This document shows positions 6,665 to 11,580 of a stretch of 24,513 nucleotides of DNA, one piece after another. A program made the translations under genes and the position numbers. Location: positions 1 through 24,513 of the IMG/VR virus record IMGVR_UViG_3300050140_000030; one strand, given 5' to 3'. Source of the stretch: a virus. The notes beneath the pieces were generated by a model. It was not told the origin of the DNA, made no database searches, and saw only the letters and a list, made by a program, of their open reading frames with translations. Within the stretch, counting starts at the first letter, position 1. Each line of letters starts with the position of its first letter.

Positions 6665-6850
6665 TCAAGCACGTGCCTGTTCATGGATCTGCACTGGGCG
6701 CTGGCAGTATCTGCGATACAACTGCCACAGCTCTTCTGTCTCCTGGACACGCCCGTTGCGACGAGCTGCCGGGACACGCGAACGAATGACCGCCTCGAGT
6801 GCGCCCGGCGACTTCCATATTCGGCCGAGTTCAGCGTAGGTAAGGAGCAT
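6665..6850 (-). CDS. Small HTH-like protein
   Basis: A 61-aa protein beginning MLLTYAELGRIWKSPGALEAVIRS, which resembles the first helix-turn-helix of small plasmid or phage DNA-binding proteins, followed by a basic helix (ELWQLYRRYCQR). The ATG directly abuts octad array A (6851-6922) and has no purine-rich ribosome site. Translation could be coupled to the gene ending 10 nt upstream. No alternative in-frame start exists before the upstream stop codon. Confidence 0.45.
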   Translation of the reverse strand: MLLTYAELGRIWKSPGALEAVIRSRVPAARRNGRVQETEELWQLYRRYCQRPVQIHEQARA

Positions 6851-6922
6851 GTGACCACGGTCACGAGTGACTCAGTGACAACGTGACATCGGTCCTGTGG
6901 TCACAAGCGACCGAGCGACTGG
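6851..6922. repeat. Octad array A (8-bp period), candidate partition site
   Basis: Nine consecutive 8-bp units in exact register: GTGACCAC, GGTCACGA, GTGACTCA, GTGACAAC, GTGACATC, GGTCCTGT, GGTCACAA, GCGACCGA, GCGACTGG. The core GTGAC/GTCAC appears in both orientations. The array lies across the 3' end of the 75-aa gene (6861-7088) and stops at the next gene's ATG. The same unit and period occur at 8943-9006 and 10246-10293, next to the RHH-ParA genes. Confidence 0.85.
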
Positions 6923-7088
6923 TGAAATTGTTGAGCAATTGAACGGCCCTGTCGCGATCGTGGCTGCAGGCTTCGTAGAGCAGCCGGATCTCGGCGAGCA
7001 TATTGAGCAGCTGCTTGTTCTCTCGGCGCAGTCGAGCGTTCTCTACGCCCGCGGCAAATGCCGCGTCCCTATATAGGTTAGTGCGCAT
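6861..7088 (-). CDS. Coiled-coil small protein
   Basis: A 75-aa protein starting at an ATG 5-6 nt after the GGAGGC of a start-associated repeat. Residues about 15-50 form a charged, leucine-spaced helix (ENARLRRENKQLLNMLAEI), likely a coiled coil for dimerisation. The last 17 or so residues (VACDHRTDVTLSLSHS) are encoded by octad array A, so protein and DNA-site functions overlap there. Function unknown. Confidence 0.6.
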   Translation of the reverse strand: MRTNLYRDAAFAAGVENARLRRENKQLLNMLAEIRLLYEACSHDRDRAVQLLNNFTSRSVACDHRTDVTLSLSHS

Positions 7089-7093
7089 TCCGT

Positions 7094-7112
7094 GCCTCCA
7101 AGGTCTCAGATG
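7094..7112 (-). repeat. Start-associated repeat copy R2
   Basis: Minus-strand CATCTGAGACCTTGGAGGC, then ACGGA, then the ATG at 7088. It is identical to copy R1 over this stretch. Confidence 0.8.
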
Positions 7113-7133
7113 TGGGACTAGTTCGTCAAGTAG

Positions 7134-7586
7134 TTACTTCTTGCACGATTCCCGTATAACCCACCCACTTTTACCAAAATAATCACCAGACTCTATGCGC
7201 ACTTGGTATGCCGCAAAACTCTCATCAATAACAAGTGCCTTGGTTTCCGCATCCACAAGATAAAGCTGCCCGTTCGCCTCCATTTCTCCTAGTCCCAGGT
7301 AATCCTTGGCAATTGAAAGTTTTGTGCATTCGTCAAAATCGGCTTTTGTCGGACTCACGAAACCAGTGACAGTGATGATGTCTCCAACCTCAATACCAGT
7401 CGAGGCAGGTTGCGTGGTCGTTACTGGAGCAGTCGTCGGCGGTGGTGCCGAGAAACTACTGGCGCATGACCGTAGGAGTGACACGATGATAATGAAAAAG
7501 AAGAGGAACACGATGACGCCGACAATAATGGCGCCCTTTGCTACGCCCGGCGGGAGACTTTCAAGATCTTGGTGTTGTTTGTTCAT
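7134..7586 (-). CDS. Single-pass membrane protein with extracellular beta domain
   Basis: The 150-aa protein starts behind AGGAG. A transmembrane segment covers about residues 18-38 (GAIIVGVIVFLFFFIIIVSLL). A Pro/Thr-rich linker follows (about 46-62), then a beta-rich domain containing VGDIITVTGFVSP and a final FGKSGWVIRESCKK, which resembles an SH3-like or OB-like fold. The topology suggests the domain lies outside the membrane. It sits just after the XRE regulator gene in the early operon and may act in superinfection exclusion or cell-surface change during lysogeny; this role is inference. Confidence 0.65.
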   Translation of the reverse strand: MNKQHQDLESLPPGVAKGAIIVGVIVFLFFFIIIVSLLRSCASSFSAPPPTTAPVTTTQPASTGIEVGDIITVTGFVSPTKADFDECTKLSIAKDYLGLGEMEANGQLYLVDAETKALVIDESFAAYQVRIESGDYFGKSGWVIRESCKK

Positions 7587-7595
7587 TACATTCTC

Positions 7596-7793
7596 CTAGT
7601 TGGATTCCGTCAGTTCTTCCAGGCTAAGCCCGGTGAGTTTCTTCAGCTTCTGTGCATTCACCAGCGTCGGGTGCGACACGCCCTTCACCCACCTCCAGGT
7701 GGCGTTGTAACTCGTTCCCATTTCCTGCGCCAGCCACAGGACGGTCTTCCCGTTTTGTGCTAGCCAGTTCGCGATCTTGGTCTGTTTCTCCAT
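7596..7793 (-). CDS. XRE/Cro-CI family HTH regulator
   Basis: The start at 7793 is set by AGGAG 5 nt upstream. The longer frame to 7889 overlaps another gene. In the 65-aa product the helix-turn-helix is clear: IANWLAQNGKTVLWLAQEMG then SYNATWRWVKGVSHPT, ending KLKKLTGLSLEELTESN, the typical single-domain Cro/CI layout. With no effector or oligomerisation domain it resembles a Cro-like regulator or a minimal repressor. Targets are unknown; the start-associated motifs and the 8810-9045 region are candidates. Its first 170 nt overlap a longer frame in another phase (7624-8187). Confidence 0.82.
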   Translation of the reverse strand: MEKQTKIANWLAQNGKTVLWLAQEMGTSYNATWRWVKGVSHPTLVNAQKLKKLTGLSLEELTESN

Positions 7794-8187
7794 GCTTCTC
7801 CTTTCCCGCCAACTGGGCGGCCAACTTATGCAAATAACGGTTCCATGCGATGCCTTCCGTGCCGGCGCCAGGTCCGTGCTGCCCGCCACCGTCGATCACG
7901 TACCACAGACCGTCGAACCGGTTCTGCCGGCAGCGGACTGCCTGATCACGCTCCTTGCCCTCCCGCCACTCCTGGCCGGTCAGCTGGACATCCTGCAGCC
8001 GGTAGAAGTTGCGGCGCGGGATTCCGGACAGAATGCTGAAGAGCACCGTAAGAGGCTCCGCAGAACCAGCCGTGACGCTGACGACCAGGCCGATATTGCC
8101 GTCCTCGCTACTACCGTCGACGATCCGGACTTCCTGGTGCAGGTACTGTTTCCGCAACTCCATGATGTTGAACTGTTCTTTCGCCAT
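7624..8187 (-). CDS. Hypothetical protein, 3' part overlapping the XRE gene
   Basis: The ATG at 8187 follows start-associated repeat R3. The frame is open for 187 aa. Residues 1-70 look like a beta-rich domain (QEVRIVDGSSEDGNIGLVV, NFYRLQDVQLTGQEW). Residues 90-125 contain GLWYVIDGGGQHGPGAG. The last 55 or so residues are read across the XRE gene in another frame and look like shadow sequence (charged, low complexity). Either two genes truly overlap by 170 nt, or a frameshift removed an earlier stop near 7800. The N-terminal two thirds are well supported; the true C-terminus is uncertain. Confidence 0.55.
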   Translation of the reverse strand: MAKEQFNIMELRKQYLHQEVRIVDGSSEDGNIGLVVSVTAGSAEPLTVLFSILSGIPRRNFYRLQDVQLTGQEWREGKERDQAVRCRQNRFDGLWYVIDGGGQHGPGAGTEGIAWNRYLHKLAAQLAGKEKHGETDQDRELASTKREDRPVAGAGNGNELQRHLEVGEGRVAPDAGECTEAEETHRA

Positions 8188-8192
8188 GCCAA

Positions 8193-8210
8193 GCCTCCAA
8201 GGTCTCTGAT
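8193..8210 (-). repeat. Start-associated repeat copy R3
   Basis: Minus-strand ATCAGAGACCTTGGAGGC, then TTGGC, then the ATG at 8187. It has one difference (CAGAGA for CTGAGA) from R1 and R2. Confidence 0.75.
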
Positions 8211-8226
8211 GGGTTGCCCGCGTTTG

Positions 8227-8242
8227 GCCCCACGGGCGGGGC
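8227..8242 (-). other. GC-rich hairpin after the 71-aa gene
   Basis: GCCCC and GGGGC arms with a 6-nt loop lie just after the stop of the 8249-8464 gene on its transcript. There is no T tract, so it may be a pause or processing site more than a true intrinsic terminator. Confidence 0.3.
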
Positions 8243-8248
8243 AGATAA

Positions 8249-8464
8249 CTACTCTTCCTGAACGGCTACCCAGAGGTGCTCAGCTTCGATATACTCCAGG
8301 CGCGAACCATCCGTGTAGACGGCTACTTCATTGCGGTTCGCCGGGTCCGCGGCTACTGTTGCATCCTGGTCGTACCCCTCGCCATGAATCGCGAGGTTCC
8401 ACCAGTCTTGTTCTCCCTCTGGTAGTGCATTCAACCGTCTCTGTGCCTTCTCTGCGTATGTCAT
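8249..8464 (-). CDS. Hypothetical small acidic protein
   Basis: A 71-aa acidic protein behind a strong GGGAGG site. It begins MTYAEKAQRRLNALPEGEQDWW and continues with beta-like NRNEVAVYTDGSRLEYIEAEHLWVA segments. No metal motif, signal or membrane segment. Second gene of the early leftward operon. Function unknown. Confidence 0.6.
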   Translation of the reverse strand: MTYAEKAQRRLNALPEGEQDWWNLAIHGEGYDQDATVAADPANRNEVAVYTDGSRLEYIEAEHLWVAVQEE

Positions 8465-8486
8465 GTCCTTGCCTCCCTAAAGCTGA

Positions 8487-8789
8487 CTAGTGGTCTGTGA
8501 TAATTACTGGGTTGAGAGTTAGGTAGCGGTGAACCAGTTGACGAACTCCTGACTGCCCGGTGCCCAGCTCTGCGGGATAAGAGAATCTACGAGTGGTGAA
8601 GTCGACTTCGCGCTCTCCGTAGTGAACGATAACCACGACATCATAGAACTCGTCGCCAGGCACCTGCATCAAGAAATCGACGATCATGTGGGCATGTCTC
8701 GTGTGATATTTACGGCCCGGGTAGGAATCATGATAACTGCTCTGAATCCGTTTGCCTGCTGCCAGCGTGATAATTACTCTTTCTTCCAT
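8487..8789 (-). CDS. Hypothetical first gene of the leftward operon
   Basis: The start at 8789 is behind GGAGGC of start-associated repeat R4; the frame further upstream reads through that repeat. The 100-aa product is beta-rich with many Tyr and His residues (SYHDSYPGRKYHTRHAHMIV; FYDVVVIVHYGEREV). It is divergent from the RHH-ParA operon, with about 256 nt between their starts. Being first behind the leftward control region, it may be expressed early. No family recognised. Confidence 0.6.
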   Translation of the reverse strand: MEERVIITLAAGKRIQSSYHDSYPGRKYHTRHAHMIVDFLMQVPGDEFYDVVVIVHYGEREVDFTTRRFSYPAELGTGQSGVRQLVHRYLTLNPVIITDH

Positions 8790-8942
8790 CTCGAGCCTCC
8801 AAGGTCTCAGACAATTCCTGCTTGTGCCCGTAGTGTATCCACTCTGTATATATCTTCCAGCAGTCAACAGTGAAAGAACTGTGAACACTTCCCAGTATAG
8901 ACAGGATGCCGGAGCAGTCCATTACAACGCAGACATGCGAGT
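8790..8942 (-). promoter_or_regulatory. Leftward control region
   Basis: Gene-free stretch upstream of the leftward operon. On the minus strand it contains TTGACT, AT-rich GATATATACAG and GGATACACTAC, all upstream of repeat R4 at 8795-8811. No pairing of these has ideal 16-18 nt spacing, so the exact leftward promoter cannot be fixed, but the AT-rich composition and the divergent layout support one here. Confidence 0.4.
8795..8811 (-). repeat. Start-associated repeat copy R4
   Basis: Minus-strand GTCTGAGACCTTGGAGGC (last 17 nt in this interval), then TCGAG, then the ATG at 8789. The flanks differ from R1-R3, so conservation is confined to the motif. Confidence 0.78.
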
Positions 8943-9006
8943 GGTCACATGGTCGCATGCGCCCACTGTCACATCGTCACAAGGTCACTTGCGACAAAGT
9001 GACCGA
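8943..9006. repeat. Octad array B, candidate operator/centromere
   Basis: Eight consecutive 8-bp units: GGTCACAT, GGTCGCAT, GCGCCCAC, TGTCACAT, CGTCACAA, GGTCACTT, GCGACAAA, GTGACCGA. Six of the eight keep the GTCAC/GTGAC core or differ from it at one position. The array overlaps the -35 box and spacer of the rhh-parA promoter, so a bound RHH protein would repress the operon. RHH partition proteins such as ParG and omega bind short, regularly spaced boxes of this kind. Confidence 0.85.
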
Positions 9007-9017
9007 CGTGCTATACT
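8989..9017 (+). promoter_or_regulatory. Promoter of the rhh-parA-rhh operon
   Basis: TTGCGA (8989-8994), a 17-nt spacer, and TATACT (9012-9017), a good sigma70-like pair 29 nt before the first ATG. The -35 box and most of the spacer lie inside octad array B, which points to autoregulation. Confidence 0.75.
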
Positions 9018-9023
9018 TGCGCG

Positions 9024-9040
9024 GACCTTGGATTGGAGGC
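9024..9040 (+). repeat. Variant start-associated repeat R6
   Basis: GACCTTGGATTGGAGGC, then ACGTT, then the ATG at 9046. Compared with the leftward copies it carries a 5-nt insertion within the motif. It is the only copy feeding a gene start on the plus strand. Confidence 0.6.
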
Positions 9041-9045
9041 ACGTT

Positions 9046-9261
9046 ATGGCATCAGGGTTCTGTTCCAAAACCGTCCATCTCACCGATCCGATCCTCATCC
9101 AGCTCGTCGAGACCGTCGCACATGTCCGCAAGTGCAGCGTCGAGCATGTCATCAGCGACGCGGTCGCCTATCGCTACGGCAGCCAGTCGCCGATCGTCGA
9201 GGACACGCTTCCTCTGGACGACGTGCGGCTCATCACCGAAGGCGACGGCGATGCCGAATAG
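9046..9261 (+). CDS. Ribbon-helix-helix-like DNA-binding protein (first of two)
   Basis: A 71-aa protein with the ATG 5 nt after GGAGGC. Residues about 8-45 (KTVHLTDPILIQLVETVA, then CSVEHVISDAVAYRYG) match the strand-helix-helix layout of MetJ/Arc-type RHH proteins; the C-terminus is acidic. It is the first gene behind an array-covered promoter and overlaps parA by 11 nt. It probably binds octads as repressor and/or centromere adaptor. Family assignment is by pattern; which RHH protein binds which array is not known. Confidence 0.6.
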   Translation: MASGFCSKTVHLTDPILIQLVETVAHVRKCSVEHVISDAVAYRYGSQSPIVEDTLPLDDVRLITEGDGDAE

Positions 9262-10006
9262 CTGCCCGGTCATCGGCGTGGCCAACCAGAAAGGTGGAGT
9301 GGGTAAGTCCACGATCGCATTCCACCTCGCTCACTATCTGGCACAAACGAAACGCGTCCTCCTGGTGGATCTCGACCCGCAAGGGGATCTCACGGAGCTC
9401 TTCGTCGACCCCGCGGTGATCGCAGCCGACCACTGCATCATGGAGGCATTCGGCGACACCGTACCGGTGCCCCTGCCCGTCGCGCCCAACCTCGACCTCC
9501 TGGGCGCAAATATCGCACTCTCCCAGAAGGAGGCCAACAAGGATCAGGATGTGCTGCCCTCCGTCCGCTGGGCACTCTCCGAACTCCCCGGGTATGACGT
9601 CGTGGTCATCGACGTGCCCCCGACCTTGGGGCAACTCTTCGCCGCCGGCATGATCGCCTCGAGCTCGGTAGTCATCCCGGTTCTTCCGGACGCCTGGTCG
9701 GACATGGCCATCGGCGGACTGATGAAGAGCATTGTGGGCCTGCGCTTGAAGTGGAACCCCACGCTCAGCATCGTTGGCATCGTGGTCAACCAGGTGCGGA
9801 CCAACACCACCGACGACGCCGAGATGATCACTGCCATGCGCGCCCACTACAAGGAGGCCATGTTCGACACCGAGCTGCCGCTGTACGTCGCCATCAGGGG
9901 AGCGGTGAAGCGCCACATCCCGGTGTGGCGATGGCAGCCGGCGAGCAAAGCAGCCGCGGCGTACCTCGCGCTCATGGCAGAGATCGAAGGGCGAGTGTGG
10001 GCATGA
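9251..10006 (+). CDS. parA: ParA-family partition ATPase (type Ib-like)
   Basis: The start is set at the ATG at 9251, giving a 251-aa protein that begins MPNSCPVIGVANQKGGVGKS. The upstream open frame is not coding. The deviant Walker A motif is KGGVGKST at 14-21, Walker A' is LLVDLDPQGD at about 38-47, and Walker B is YDVVVIDVPP at about 113-122. It has the small size without N-terminal HTH typical of type Ib ParA, which pairs with small RHH centromere-binding proteins instead of ParB. It would move replicons along the nucleoid by ATP-dependent DNA binding. It lies between two RHH genes and arrays B and C. Presence on a phage genome suggests plasmid-like lysogeny. Confidence 0.92.
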   Translation: MPNSCPVIGVANQKGGVGKSTIAFHLAHYLAQTKRVLLVDLDPQGDLTELFVDPAVIAADHCIMEAFGDTVPVPLPVAPNLDLLGANIALSQKEANKDQDVLPSVRWALSELPGYDVVVIDVPPTLGQLFAAGMIASSSVVIPVLPDAWSDMAIGGLMKSIVGLRLKWNPTLSIVGIVVNQVRTNTTDDAEMITAMRAHYKEAMFDTELPLYVAIRGAVKRHIPVWRWQPASKAAAAYLALMAEIEGRVWA

Positions 10007-10257
10007 CCAGGCCGAAGAGTTTCCTCGAGCAGCCGGACGAACAGGGTACCGTGCAGTGCCACTTCCGCGTCCCGCCCGAGGAACGCGAGCAACTGCAGAT
10101 CTGGTGCATCAAGCGACACCGCCCGATGTCGACTTGGCTGCGGGATGCCATGCATGAGAAGTTGGCACGCGAGCTCGAGGAGTACATGCGACATCCGTCC
10201 GCGCCCGCTGAGGAGGAACCGCCGGACATCGGCAGCCTGCTCCTGCGTCACACGTGA
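10003..10257 (+). CDS. Ribbon-helix-helix centromere-binding protein candidate (second)
   Basis: An 84-aa protein whose ATG overlaps the parA stop (ATGA). Residues about 15-60 contain GTVQCHFRVPPEEREQLQIW and STWLRDAMHEKLARELEEYM, a clear strand-helix-helix pattern. The N-terminus is basic, the C-terminus acidic with Pro. Its position directly downstream of a small ParA is that of the partner protein (ParG/ParB-like) in type Ib partition operons. Its last codons lie in octad array C. Confidence 0.72.
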   Translation: MTRPKSFLEQPDEQGTVQCHFRVPPEEREQLQIWCIKRHRPMSTWLRDAMHEKLARELEEYMRHPSAPAEEEPPDIGSLLLRHT

Positions 10258-10293
10258 CCGTGCGACCGTGGTCACATGTGACACCGGTCAGTA
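10246..10293. repeat. Octad array C
   Basis: Six 8-bp units: CGTCACAC, GTGACCGT, GCGACCGT, GGTCACAT, GTGACACC, GGTCAGTA. It overlaps the end of the second RHH gene and a possible promoter. Unit and period match arrays A and B. Confidence 0.82.
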
Positions 10294-10297
10294 ATAC
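10269..10297 (+). promoter_or_regulatory. Possible promoter under array C
   Basis: TGGTCA (10269-10274), a 17-nt spacer, then TAATAC (10292-10297). The -35 match is modest, the -10 is good. The whole site lies in or next to array C, so it would be controlled by the RHH protein. It would drive the structured, apparently non-coding stretch that follows. Confidence 0.45.
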
Positions 10298-10331
10298 TCG
10301 CAGAGATTTGGAATGCCCACAAGGGTTGTAT

Positions 10332-10479
10332 CCTCAATGAGGTCAGCAGGCACTATGCCGCGCTGCCTCCGAGGACAGCGGGTGCCAGCCACACCCGCAA
10401 CATATGGTGCGTACCGACCCTCGCAGGGAACTGGCGCACCAACCCATGCCCCGTATCACCTCACTCGTGCGTGCGGGGC
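10332..10479 (+). ncRNA. Candidate structured small RNA or leader
   Basis: No convincing gene lies between the RHH gene and the lipoprotein. Five successive inverted repeats occur on this strand. They are CCTC-AAT-GAGG (10332-10342); CGCTG-CCT-CCG-AGG-A-CAGCG (10361-10380); GCGGGTG-CCAGCCA-CACCCGC (10378-10398); a nested hairpin with GGTGCG/CGCACC outer arms and CCCT-CGC-AGGG core (10406-10440); and GCCCCG/CGGGGC (10448-10479) followed by CCTTT. The density of paired elements behind a possible promoter suggests a structured RNA. The last hairpin may be its terminator or just precede the next promoter. No known RNA family is recognised. Confidence 0.4.
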
Positions 10480-10481
10480 CT

Positions 10482-10510
10482 TTGCATTTCGCGACGGGTG
10501 AGCGTATGCT
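10482..10510 (+). promoter_or_regulatory. Promoter of the lipoprotein gene
   Basis: TTGCAT (10482-10487), a 17-nt spacer, TATGCT (10505-10510), then AGGGAGG and the ATG at 10533. This is a good sigma70-like promoter with a short leader. No octads lie in it, so the lipoprotein can be expressed independently of the partition operon. Confidence 0.72.
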
Positions 10511-10532
10511 ATCGAATCATAGGGAGGCAACC

Positions 10533-10967
10533 ATGCACAGAGGGAGAGTATTCGCGCTGATTCTTGTGGTTCTACTCCTGACATTTATCGCGGGCTGTGC
10601 CAGCCCTGCAGTGAGTATCCCGGAAGAACCTGCGCCAATCGCTGCGCCCGTTGTGACCGATTCCACATGGGTGATCACGGTCACGGGCATGACGAAGAAC
10701 AAGGATCTCAAGTATCTCACCGGATCCGACAGCGTGAAGTTCACCGGCAACTACCTGACCATAACCGCTGGCGGCAGTTCGACATCCCAGTCTGTCGAGG
10801 GAACCGTCCCTGCCACCTACACAGTAACCGGCACGATGGTCTCCTGCGAGTTCCAGAACGCGGGGAAGTACGGCTGGCTCGATGTCACCATCACGAAGAA
10901 CGGCGCGTGGGCCGCTCAATCGACAACGTCGGCAGCTTATGGCATCGTAATGGCATCGACGTACTAG
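10533..10967 (+). CDS. Secreted lipoprotein
   Basis: The ATG at 10533 is behind AGGGAGG. The 144-aa product has a lipoprotein signal peptide: basic MHRGR, a hydrophobic stretch, and the lipobox FIAGC with Cys22. A Pro-rich linker follows, then a beta-rich domain of about 100 residues (STWVITVTGMTKNKDLKYLT; GTVPATYTVTGTMVSC). It has its own promoter and sits between the partition cassette and the lysis genes, the usual place of a moron gene expressed from the lysogen. Possible roles are superinfection exclusion or surface modification; these are inference from position and export signal. Confidence 0.8.
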   Translation: MHRGRVFALILVVLLLTFIAGCASPAVSIPEEPAPIAAPVVTDSTWVITVTGMTKNKDLKYLTGSDSVKFTGNYLTITAGGSSTSQSVEGTVPATYTVTGTMVSCEFQNAGKYGWLDVTITKNGAWAAQSTTSAAYGIVMASTY

Positions 10968-11176
10968 GATCCTGACGGGGGTTGGTTCACGCGCTGTCCA
11001 CGCAGGCGCGCTATTCAGAAGCCGGACGTACAAACCACATCTCTCTTCGCGAGATCTCTTCCTGGGGCCTCTTTTTGATGTTCCGGTCTGCCCAGGGGGC
11101 AATCTGACGCCAAACTGCGACGCCCGACCTGAAAAAGCATCGGGCGAGGATCTCTTCCTGCTCCTGGCAGGTGAGG
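10968..11176. terminator. Convergent intergenic region with possible terminators
   Basis: The rightward lipoprotein gene and the leftward holin gene converge here. A 7-bp stem CGCCCGA/TCGGGCG (11121-11146) has A-rich/T-rich sequence in its loop. A CCTGG...CCAGG pairing spans CTTTTT near 11070-11096. A 12-bp direct repeat GATCTCTTCCTG occurs at 11053 and 11149. None is a textbook T-tailed hairpin, so terminator calls are tentative. The region could also hold an attachment site. No gene is seen. Confidence 0.35.
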
Positions 11177-11572
11177 CTACAACTTCAACTCTTCTGTCGG
11201 CGTTGTCGCCGGGACGATCGGCTTGCCAGCATCAATAATAGGTATGGCCTTGTCAACGTAGAGCACCTGCTTCAAGTCTACCGTCGCTTTCTTTTCGACC
11301 GCAGTCTCCAACAGGTACGGCGACCAAATCTGCTTAAAGGCGAACTCTGCCTCGCCAAGGACGGCTCCCAGGATATACGGGAGATTTCCGGCCGCAATCA
11401 CCTTGGCCAGCGATCCGTCCAGCCACATGACGAGGATGGCCAGACCGATTGACAGCGCGAAGGCGATCAACTGCTTGATACGTCCGTCCCAGTTCTTCTT
11501 GAGCAGGACAGACGCGATGATCGGCGCAAAGAAGCCAATCACCCATATCCACATACTCGGTAGATTGTTCAT
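11177..11572 (-). CDS. Holin-like membrane protein
   Basis: The ATG at 11572 follows AGGAGG, which lies in the end of the lysin gene. The 131-aa product has two clear transmembrane helices at about residues 7-24 (MWIWVIGFFAPIIASVLL) and 33-54 (KQLIAFALSIGLAILVMWL). A weaker hydrophobic helix follows (NLPYILGAVLGEAEF), with a charged C-terminus. Size, topology and position next to the lysin fit a phage holin that permeabilises the membrane for lysis. Last gene of the late operon in this direction. Confidence 0.7.
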   Translation of the reverse strand: MNNLPSMWIWVIGFFAPIIASVLLKKNWDGRIKQLIAFALSIGLAILVMWLDGSLAKVIAAGNLPYILGAVLGEAEFAFKQIWSPYLLETAVEKKATVDLKQVLYVDKAIPIIDAGKPIVPATTPTEELKL

Positions 11573-11580
11573 GGTACCTC

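Noticed and set aside
6662-6886. 74-aa plus-strand frame across array A
   Set aside because: Antisense to the HTH-like 61-aa gene, no ribosome site, and its end is built from the octads.
8906-9250. N-terminal extension of ParA by 115 residues
   Set aside because: It reads through the octad array, the promoter and the RHH gene; the extension is Ser/Arg-rich, and the true ParA begins right at the Walker A strand.
10313-10501. 62-aa frame between the partition operon and the lipoprotein gene
   Set aside because: Poor ribosome site and composition without protein-like pattern; the DNA is better explained by its hairpins.
11121-11146. Firm intrinsic terminator for the lysis operon
   Set aside because: The stem is only 7 bp with a 12-nt loop and lacks a following T run in either direction, so it is listed only as a possibility.
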